From Streptomyces prunicolor NBRC 13075 (lineage in GTDB: Bacteria; Actinomycetota; Actinomycetes; Streptomycetales; Streptomycetaceae), in contig NZ_BARF01000004.1 of NCBI RefSeq assembly GCF_000367365.1, positions 1 to 64,000 of the forward strand: a DNA stretch of 64,000 nt, read 5' to 3'. Positions 40,701 to 47,683 of this stretch are shown one piece after another (the stretch's first letter is position 1; each line of letters opens with the position of its first letter). Made by a program: the position numbers and the translations under genes. The notes under the pieces were generated by a model. It was not told the origin of the DNA and did not search any database. It saw only the letters and a program-made list of their open reading frames with translations.

Positions 40701-43231
40701 TCGAGCTGGCCCAGGGTGAGGAGGCGGAGGCCCTCCGGGTCGCTCTCGCGCCCGAACTCCGGGCGCTCCTCGGCCATGTCGCCGAAGCCGCGCACCGCCG
40801 AGACCCCGAAGGAGTGCCCGGCGCCGTCCGACCGTTCCTTGAACAGGCCCAGCAGCGGCACCTGTTGCTCGGTCTCGTCGGCGCGGGCCCGCTCGTGCCA
40901 CTCGGTCGCGGCCTGCGCGATCCGCGTGAACCCGACCCCGCCGACCGGGGCGTCCATGTGCGGGAAGGCCCGTGCGAAGACGTCGTCGCGGGTGTCGAGG
41001 TAGTTCGGTTCGAAGAACGCGCCGCCGATGTAACTCTCGGCCGTGCACAGCCCGACCCGCCCCATGGTCTTGGCGAGCGCCTTCTCGGCGGCCTTGCGGA
41101 ACCGTGCCAACGCCCGGTCGGTCCCGGTGACTTCGCCCGCGGGCGCCGGTGCGCTGGGGTGCTTCTCCTCGGCGCGCAGTCGCGCGCTGAGGCTGTAGAC
41201 GGCGGAGGCGCCGAAGCCGAGCGCGGTGGCGACATGGTGCGAGGACGGCAGCTGCCCGCTCTCCGCGACGATCGAGACGCGCAGCCGCAGCCCGGTCTCG
41301 ATGAGCCGCTGGTTCACGGCGGCGACGGCGAGGACGACGGGGAGGGGCGCGCGAGTGGAGGAGATCGCCCGGTCGGTGAGGACGGCGATGCCGCCCTGCC
41401 GGGTCGCGAACTGCTCGACGTCGTCGCAGAGTTGGGTGAGCGCGGTGCGCAAGGCGTCGGCGTTGGCGGTCTCGTCGCCGACGACCGGGTCGTAGAGCAT
41501 GTCGAACCGTTCCAGCGGGACGATGCGCTGGTCCCGTAGCCGCACCATGTCGAGGTGGCCCAACACGGGCGAGGACACGACGAGTTGGCGTCCGCCGACG
41601 CTGTCGGCACTCCCCGTGCCGTCGGGCTTGGGACCGAGGGCGACGCGCATGCTCATGCCGTCGGCCTCGCGGATGCTGTCGAGCGGTGGGTTGGTGACCT
41701 GGGCGAAGCGCTGCGAGAAGTACTTCGCCATGCCGCCCTCGGTGTCGCTGAGCGCGTTGATGGCGTTGCCGTAGCCCATCGCGGAGATGCGTTCCGAGCC
41801 GTTGGCGAGCATCGGGTCGAGCAGGAAGCGGAAGCTCTCCTGGTTCAGCGAGTACGCCACGTACCGTCCGGCGAGGGCGAGATCGCCGTCGTAGCCGAGG
41901 GTGGTCGTGCCGCGGTAGTAGTCGGGGGCGGGCAGGTCGTCGAGGTTCACCCGTGCGGCGTCGAGGAGTTGGGAGTACGGGCGGCGGGTGGCGAGGGCGT
42001 CGAGGACCTCGCGGGTCCGCATCCGGCGCCCGGTGCGGTGGTCGACGACGAGCATGCCGCCGGCCTCGATGCGCCCGCGGTGCACAACTTCGCTGTCGGG
42101 GAAGGCGACTTGACCGGCCTCCGAGGCCACCATCAGGTACTCGGCGGTCTCGACGGTACGGAGTGGGCGCAGCCCGAGCCGGTCGAGGCGGGCGCCGATG
42201 ACGTCGCCGTCGCTGAAGATGACAGCGGCGGGCCCGTCGTTCTTCTCCTCGTAGAGGGAGAAGTACTCGAGCATGTCCCGTACGGCGGCGGGCAGGTTGC
42301 GATCGTTCTCCCAGGCGGGCGGCATGAGCGACACGACGGCCTCGACAAGGTCCAGGCCGTCGTCGAACACCCGGCTCTGGAGCGTCTGATCGAGCCGACT
42401 GGAGTCTGATTGCCCGGGTGGCCGCACGATGCTCCGGGTCCGGGCGCGCGCGAGGGCCTCGTCGCTGAGGCGGTTCTTGCGGTCGGTGTTGAGCTCGCCG
42501 TTGTGCGCCATGAGGCGGAAGGGCTGCGCCATGGTGGGGTGCGGCTCGGTGTTGGTGGAGAACCGGGTGTGGAAGTAGAGGGAGCGGACGGAGTGCCGGG
42601 GGTCGAGCAGATCGCGGAAGTACCCAACGATCTCACCGGAGTTGAGGCGCCCCTTGAGCACCTGGGTACGAGCGCTCAGTGACAGCGGGTACAACCCTGC
42701 GTAGGTGTCGTCGGCGTAGGCGACGGCCTCGATCGCGAGCAGGGCGCGGTGGGCGGCGGCGTCGACGTCGGCGCGTGTCCAGTCGTCCGGGGCGCGGAAC
42801 ACCCACTGCACGATGGGTAGTTGATGCGGCTCGGCGGCGGGGCGGGCGACGCTGTGGTCCACGGGTACGTCGCGGACGAGTAGTACGTCGAAGCCCTGGT
42901 CGGCGATGCTGCGGCCGACGAGGTGCAGGGCGGCTTCGGGACGGTCGGCGTCGGTCGGCACGAAGCAGTTGGCGACGCCGAAGTGCCCGGCGCGCAGCGC
43001 CTTTCCGGTGAGCGCGCTGAAGAACTCCACCGACAGGTCGACGCTCACCCCCGCGCCGTCGCCGACGCCCTCGGCGGATTTCCCGCCCCGGTGCGGGATG
43101 GCGCGGAGTGCCTCGTCGCCCTTGACGATGACGTCGTGGCTCGGCACACCGTCGAGACGGGTGAGGAAGCCGACGCCGCAGTCGCTGTGGTCGCGGGCAG
43201 GGTCGTACAGACCGAAGGTGGAGTGATTCAC
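37709..43231 (-). CDS. Glutamate-synthase large-subunit-like flavoprotein, extended
   Basis: 1840 aa, longer than GltB (~1500). Class II glutaminase domain: Cys18 in SDCGVGF after a 17-residue leader, [34 protein letters not shown]. FMN-domain motifs: [70 protein letters not shown]. The 3Fe-4S loop is [11 protein letters not shown] (C-x5-C-x3-C; GltB normally has C-x5-C-x4-C). The GltB C-terminal beta-helix follows ([20 protein letters not shown]). About 280 extra C-terminal residues ([20 protein letters not shown] onward) have no counterpart in ordinary GltB that I know. No GltD subunit is encoded next to it; a CysJ-like reductase is coupled instead. Probably a specialised GOGAT-related enzyme. 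Confidence 0.85.
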   Translation of the reverse strand: [1840 protein letters not shown]

Positions 43232-43345
43232 GGGCCCGTCCTGTGAGCGGTTTCGGCGGAGGACGGCCAGGCTGCGTCGGTGGAGCGCTTGCCGCGGGCG
43301 GGCCGGTGAGGTGGTCTGGGCCCTGGGTGGTGCGAGGGTCTACGG

Positions 43346-43386
43346 TAAGGGTTACCTAACTTACTCTGCAAGTGTGCAGCCTGCAC
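43346..43386. promoter_or_regulatory. Iron-box-like site plus inverted repeat upstream of the GOGAT-like operon
   Basis: On the minus strand 43364-43346 reads GTAAGTTAGGTAACCCTTA, agreeing at 12 of 19 positions with the DmdR/IdeR iron-box consensus as I recall it (TTAGGTTAGGCTCACCTAA). It contains TTAGG and CCTTA halves. It is followed upstream by a perfect dyad GTGCAG-c-CTGCAC (43374-43386). Both lie 115-155 bp before the GOGAT-like start. The 226-bp gap holds nothing else I can support. Confidence 0.45.
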
Positions 43387-43457
43387 ATATCTGGCGGCCG
43401 AGCCCGGCGGCCGGGGCCGGTCTCGGCATCCTTCGGAGCTCTGGCACCCCTCGGAGC

Positions 43458-43763
43458 TCAGGCGCGGGGACACCGTTCGCCGCTCTTCACCACGGTCACC
43501 GCGACAAGGGCGGTCACGGCATGCGTTCCGGGCCCCGGTATCTGGGAGCACACCGTCCAGTCGCCGGCGAGCAACTGGGGCCGGTCTTCAGGGCCGGCGT
43601 CCTGGGACTCGACGCGGTTGAAGCCCTGGGCGCGGGCCCGGTCCAGCGCGTGGGACAGCGTGAGGCCGCGCAGGTCGGGCAGGGCGGCCCGTTGGCGCTT
43701 GCTGTGGTTCGACAGGGCCAGCAGAGCGGCGATGATCACGACCGCGACGAGAAACTTGCGCAT
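43458..43763 (-). CDS. Small exported PASTA-like protein
   Basis: 101 aa. An N-terminal hydrophobic helix (FLVAVVIIAALLALSN) serves as signal anchor. The rest resembles one PASTA domain: LPDLRGLTLSHALDRARAQG, WTVCSQIPGPGTHAV, LVAVTVVKSGERCP. PASTA domains bind peptidoglycan stems or beta-lactams and usually occur in kinase or PBP tails; single-domain exported forms are common in Streptomyces. Two Cys could form a disulfide. It is divergent from nothing and follows a 24-bp palindrome that may control it. Confidence 0.7.
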   Translation of the reverse strand: MRKFLVAVVIIAALLALSNHSKRQRAALPDLRGLTLSHALDRARAQGFNRVESQDAGPEDRPQLLAGDWTVCSQIPGPGTHAVTALVAVTVVKSGERCPRA

Positions 43764-43857
43764 CGGGCGCTCTCCCGGTGTTCATCCGGCGGGTGACTTC
43801 GACACTACGAGTCGGGCGGGCCGGATCTCTGGGTCCGAGGGCGGCACTTCGCGGTGC

Positions 43858-43881
43858 TCACCGGTACCGCGGTACCGGTGA
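43858..43881. promoter_or_regulatory. 24-bp perfect palindrome
   Basis: The sequence from 43858 to 43881 equals its own reverse complement; the core is ggtaccgcggtacc. It lies ~95 bp upstream of the PASTA-like gene and ~105 bp downstream of the Ohr fragment. A TetR- or MarR-type operator is possible; so is a symmetric cleavage or recombination site. Confidence 0.75.
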
Positions 43882-43987
43882 CTCTCATCCTTGAGGACAT
43901 ACGACAGCGCCCGGCGGCGGGAGACACCGTCGGGCACCGGCTCTGCGGGGCGACTCCGCAAGTCGCTCAAGGGACCGAAGTCCCTTG

Positions 43988-44299
43988 TCACACCGTGGTT
44001 TTGAGGGTCACCTCGATGTTGCCCCGGGTGGCGTTGGAGTACGGGCACACCTCGTGTGTGGCCTTGACCAGCTGGCCGGCGGTGGACCAGTCGAGGCCGG
44101 GGAGGTGGACGGCCAGGGTCACGGCGAGGGTGAAGGCGCCGGTGTCCACGGCGAGGAGGGTGACCTTCGACCGGACTGTGGAGGCGCCGGGTCGGACGCC
44201 CTGCTGCGCGGCGACGAGGCGGAGGCCGTTGTGGAAGCAGGCCGCGTATCCGGCGGCGAAGAGCTGCTCGGGGTTGGTCCTGTAGCCGCCGGGCAGCAT
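43988..44299 (-). CDS. N-terminally truncated Ohr/OsmC-family peroxidase
   Basis: 103 aa, against ~140 in intact Ohr. TNPEQLFAAGYAACFHNGLR carries the peroxidatic Cys, and HEVCPYSNATRGNIEVTLK the resolving Cys, so both active-site cysteines are kept. The family's N-terminal beta strands (about 40 residues up to the GGPGG-TNPEQ region) are not encoded in any frame upstream; only RMLPGGYRTNPEQ remains. It may be a decayed gene or a recent truncation. Ohr reduces organic hydroperoxides. No OhrR regulator is adjacent. Confidence 0.6.
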   Translation of the reverse strand: MLPGGYRTNPEQLFAAGYAACFHNGLRLVAAQQGVRPGASTVRSKVTLLAVDTGAFTLAVTLAVHLPGLDWSTAGQLVKATHEVCPYSNATRGNIEVTLKTTV

Positions 44300-44394
44300 C
44301 CGGATTCCCCGCTGGCCGCACTCATCGGCCCGGTACGGCGTCGGAGGCGGCGCTGCGACTTCTCGTACAGGTGGCTGCCGAGACCGAACACCGA

Positions 44395-44430
44395 AGAACA
44401 GAACCCATCGACAGAACAGAACCCATCGAC
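44395..44430 (-). repeat. 18-bp perfect tandem duplication
   Basis: agaacagaacccatcgac occurs twice head to tail (44395-44412, 44413-44430), ten bases beyond the ABC-transporter stop, in the gap before the Ohr fragment. Confidence 0.9.
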
Positions 44431-44440
44431 GTCGCCGAAC

Positions 44441-45946
44441 TCACGCGGCGCTGATCGCCGCGAAGAACCGTTCCAGGCGCGGTTCCCCCGAGTTGTCGAA
44501 GACGGTCTCGGGCGGGCCCTGGACGACGACGCGGCCCTGGTCCATGAAGACCACCCAGTCCGCGACCTCCCGTGCGAAGCGCATCTCGTGGGTGACGACG
44601 ACCATCGTCGTGCCGTCGGCGGCGAGTTCGCTCATCACCGAGAGGACCTCGCCGACGAGTTCGGGGTCGAGGGCCGAGGTCGGTTCGTCGAAGAGGAGGA
44701 CGCTGGGGTCCATCGCCAACGCGCGGGCGATGGCGACCCGTTGCTGCTGACCCCCGGAGAGCTGGTGGGGGTACTTGTGCGCGTGGGCGTCCATGCCGAC
44801 CTTCCGGAGCAGTTCCCGCGCCCGGCCTTCGGCCGCCAACCGGCCGTCGTACAGCCGTTGTTGGAGTGGGGCGAGGGTGATGTTCTGGAGGGCTGTCCTG
44901 TGCGGGAAGAGGTTGAAGCGCTGGAAGACCATGCCCACGCGGCGGCGCTGGGCGGTGAGTTCGCGGTCCCGGCCGCCCATCGGCCGGCCGTCGATCTCCA
45001 CGCTGCCGGCGTCGGGCTGTTCGAGGTGGTTGAGGGTGCGGACGAGGGTCGTCTTGCCCGAGCCGGAGGGGCCGATGACGGCGACCACCTCGCCGCGGTG
45101 CACATCGAGGTCCACGCCGTTCAGGACGGACACCGTGCCGAACGACTTCCGCAGGCCCCGGGCGCGTACGACCGCCTCGCCCTCGTGCGGGGTGCGGGGG
45201 CGGGTCCGCCTCGGTGCGGCCAGGACCTCGCCGCCCTCGGGGGTGGTGTCAACTGCCGCTTTCGTACGGCGTTTTCGCACGTCGAGGCGGCGTTCGAGCA
45301 GGGCCCTGAGCCGGTCGAAGAGGGTGACCAGGAGGACGTAGTAGACCGCTACGGCCAGCAGGGTCTCCAGGACCAGGAAGTTCTGGGTGTAGAGGCGTTG
45401 GCCGACCAGCAGGAGTTCGGCGAGCGAGATGGAGCTGACCAGGGAGGTCAGTTTGAGGATGCTGATGAACTCGTTGCCCAGCGCGGGGAGCGCGACGCGG
45501 AACGCCTGCGGCACCACCACATGGCGTTGGACTCCCGCGTAGGGGATGCCCAGTGCCTGCGCCGCCTCGCCCTGGTCCTTGCCCACGGCGAGCAGGCCGC
45601 CGCGGTGGATCTCGGCGATGTACGCGGTCTCGCTGAGCACGAGCGCGACCAGGCCGGCGGCGAAGGGGCTGGAGAGCAGGGGCCTCAAGTCGGGGAAGAG
45701 TTGCGGGGAGTTGTAGACGAAGATCAGCAGAACCAGCAGCGGCAGGCTGCGGAAGAACCAGACGTATCCGGCGGCGAACAGGCGTAGCGGACGTAGGCGG
45801 GACTGTTGGGCGAGGGCCACCAGGAGGCCCAGTGCCGTGGAGATCACCCAGGCGGAGACGGCCAGTTCGACGACGAGCAGGGCCGCCCGCCACAGGTCGG
45901 CGTCCGCGAACAGACCGAACGTGTAACTCCAGTCGAAGCTGCCCAT
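44441..45946 (-). CDS. Polar amino-acid-type ABC transporter, permease fused to ATPase
   Basis: 501 aa. N-terminal permease (~15-215; HisM/GlnP type, several helices, LSETAYIAEIHRGGLLAVGK, GEAAQALGIPYAG loop). A linker and a GlnQ-type ATPase follow: Walker A GPSGSGKTT, signature LSGGQQQRVAIARAL, Walker B VLLFDEPTSALDP, and the switch His in VVVTHEMRFA. Most such transporters have separate subunits, so the fusion is notable though known in actinobacteria. The solute-binding lipoprotein is encoded just upstream (6-nt gap). The divergent FCD-GntR and DUF1989 genes suggest a nitrogenous amino acid, urea-like or guanidino substrate. Confidence 0.9.
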   Translation of the reverse strand: MGSFDWSYTFGLFADADLWRAALLVVELAVSAWVISTALGLLVALAQQSRLRPLRLFAAGYVWFFRSLPLLVLLIFVYNSPQLFPDLRPLLSSPFAAGLVALVLSETAYIAEIHRGGLLAVGKDQGEAAQALGIPYAGVQRHVVVPQAFRVALPALGNEFISILKLTSLVSSISLAELLLVGQRLYTQNFLVLETLLAVAVYYVLLVTLFDRLRALLERRLDVRKRRTKAAVDTTPEGGEVLAAPRRTRPRTPHEGEAVVRARGLRKSFGTVSVLNGVDLDVHRGEVVAVIGPSGSGKTTLVRTLNHLEQPDAGSVEIDGRPMGGRDRELTAQRRRVGMVFQRFNLFPHRTALQNITLAPLQQRLYDGRLAAEGRARELLRKVGMDAHAHKYPHQLSGGQQQRVAIARALAMDPSVLLFDEPTSALDPELVGEVLSVMSELAADGTTMVVVTHEMRFAREVADWVVFMDQGRVVVQGPPETVFDNSGEPRLERFFAAISAA

Positions 45947-45952
45947 CGTCCG

Positions 45953-46786
45953 TCAACTCCCCTGAGCCTGGCCGAGGTTGTACTTCTTCAGCAGCTCGGC
46001 GTACGTGCCGTCCTTCTTGAGCTCCGCGAGCGCGGTGGTGAGGGTCTTCTTCAGGGCGGTGTCGCCGCGCTTGACCGCCAACCCGGACTGGACCGGGTAG
46101 ATCAGGGACGTGGAGGAGATGGCGAGCCGGCCGTTCGTCTTGTCGGCGGCGGCCTTCGCCACGGCGCCGTCGGTGACCTGGGCGTCGACCTGGCCGGACA
46201 GCAGCGCCTGAGTTCCCTCGGGGTCGGTGCCGAACTCCCTTACGTCCACGGCCTTTTCACCCTTGGCCTTGCACTGGGTGCTCGCCTCGCCGCGCAGCTT
46301 CTCGACGATCTGGCCGCCCTTGATCACCGCGACGGACTTCCCGCACAGGTCGGTGACCACGGTCGGCCGGTAGCTGCCCGAGCTCTGCACCACGATCGAG
46401 TTGCCGGTGGTGAAGTACGGGATGAAGTCGACCTGCTTCTTGCGCGCGTCGGTGATGTACAGGTCGGACGCGATCACGTCGAAGTGACCGGTCCCGAGCC
46501 CGGCGATGAGCTGCTCGAAGCGGGTGTCGACGAACGTGGACTTCAGCCCCGACGCCTTCGCCAGGGCGCGCGAGATGTCCGGGTCGAAGCCCGCCGGGGT
46601 CTTGCCGTCGAGATAGGCGTACGGCGGATAGGTCAGGTCCGATCCCACGGTCAGGGTGCCGGCGGTCATCGTGCCCGAGCCGTCCGTCCCGCCGGCCGAG
46701 GAGGAACCGCTCGAACAGCCGGAGAGGGCGAGGAGCAGGCCTGCGGCGCCGAGGGCGGTGGTGGAGCGGAAGAGGGTCACGTGCAT
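45953..46786 (-). CDS. ABC transporter solute-binding lipoprotein
   Basis: 277 aa from ATG 46786. Lipobox LALSGC (Cys ~ residue 24) after a hydrophobic helix. SBP_bac_3-type fold: TLTVGSDLTYPPYAYLDGKT, GFDPDISRALAKASGLKS, HFDVIASDLYITDARKKQVD, GKSVAVIKGGQIVEKLRGEA. It captures the solute outside the membrane for the fused permease-ATPase encoded downstream. The conserved Arg that binds the amino-acid carboxylate (here in ITDARKKQ) is present. Likely regulated by the divergent FCD-GntR protein through the TGTTGAACA sites. Confidence 0.9.
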   Translation of the reverse strand: MHVTLFRSTTALGAAGLLLALSGCSSGSSSAGGTDGSGTMTAGTLTVGSDLTYPPYAYLDGKTPAGFDPDISRALAKASGLKSTFVDTRFEQLIAGLGTGHFDVIASDLYITDARKKQVDFIPYFTTGNSIVVQSSGSYRPTVVTDLCGKSVAVIKGGQIVEKLRGEASTQCKAKGEKAVDVREFGTDPEGTQALLSGQVDAQVTDGAVAKAAADKTNGRLAISSTSLIYPVQSGLAVKRGDTALKKTLTTALAELKKDGTYAELLKKYNLGQAQGS

Positions 46787-46827
46787 GAGGAGGCCTCTCG
46801 ACCGGGAGACTGAGACGGGCAGCAAAA

Positions 46828-46939
46828 CTGTTGAACAATCTGGCTGCTGATGATGGTGACGGGTTGGTGTTTCAGTCAAGTAAAAGGTCGGAATTTCCTG
46901 GATATCGCAGATGAGGCACGCTCCTGTTTTGTTCAACAG
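46828..46939. promoter_or_regulatory. Paired operators in the divergent transporter/GntR gap
   Basis: CTGTTGAACAA at 46828-46838 and its exact reverse complement at 46929-46939. Each contains the dyad TGTT-g-AACA. One lies 42 bp from the lipoprotein start, the other 22 bp from the GntR start. Confidence 0.65.
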
Positions 46940-46960
46940 ATCGTGCGCTAGGGTGGGGGC

Positions 46961-47683
46961 ATGTCGACTCTGAACGGCGCGGCGGCAGCCGCCGGACGGC
47001 CTGTCCTGGTGACCGATGTGCTGCGTGAACGCATCGTCGAGGGTGAGCTGCCGCCCGGCACCCCACTGCGGGACGTGGCGCTCTCCGCCGAGCTGGGGGT
47101 GTCCCGCAACACCCTGCGGGAGGCCCTGCGCACCCTGCACGACGAGGGTCTCGTGGTGCAGCAGCTGCACAAGGGCACCGCGGTGAAGACGCTGGCCGCC
47201 GAGGACGTGACGGACATCTACCTCGCCCGCCGCACGCTCGAACTCAGCGCCGTCGACGCGAGCCCGCTCGCCCCGGAACCCCTGCTCGACGCGATGGAGG
47301 CCAAGGTCGCCGCCGCCGAACTCGCCGTCGACGCCGAGGCGTGGGACAAGGTCGGCACCGCGTCCCTGCGCTTCCACCAGTCGCTGGTGGCCCTGCTGGG
47401 CAGCGCCCGCCTCGACGGCTTCTTCCGGGTGACGATCGCCCAACTCCGCCTGGCCTTCGCGGTGATGGCGGACCAGGGCGCCTTCCAGGCACCGTGGGTC
47501 GCCCGCGACCGCGAGATCTGCGACCTGATCCGCGGCGGCCGGCGTATGGATGCCACGGCCGCGCTGCGGCTCTACCTCGACGAATCCGAGCGGATGGTGC
47601 TGGATGCCGTACGCGCCGGCTCCCGTACGACTTCTACGACCCGTACAACCCCTACGACCACGGCAGCGAAAGGCAAGCGATGA
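46961..47683 (+). CDS. FCD-type GntR (FadR) regulator
   Basis: 240 aa from ATG 46961. wHTH (~17-75: VLVTDVLRERIVEGELPPGT, LRDVALSAELGVSRNTLREA, LHDEGLVVQQLHKGTAVKTL), then a helical FCD ligand domain (~85-215) with the metal/ligand histidine region SLRFHQSLVALLG. A Thr-rich C-terminal tail is present. It is coupled (ATGA) to the DUF1989 gene and divergent from the transporter, with matched operators between. It probably represses both units until the transported compound or its breakdown product binds. Confidence 0.88.
   Translation: MSTLNGAAAAAGRPVLVTDVLRERIVEGELPPGTPLRDVALSAELGVSRNTLREALRTLHDEGLVVQQLHKGTAVKTLAAEDVTDIYLARRTLELSAVDASPLAPEPLLDAMEAKVAAAELAVDAEAWDKVGTASLRFHQSLVALLGSARLDGFFRVTIAQLRLAFAVMADQGAFQAPWVARDREICDLIRGGRRMDATAALRLYLDESERMVLDAVRAGSRTTSTTRTTPTTTAAKGKR

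Noticed and set aside
37709-43231. Ordinary gltB of ammonium assimilation
   Set aside because: Longer by ~300 residues, different Fe-S loop spacing, no gltD, and an iron-box-like promoter element; kept as GOGAT-like only.
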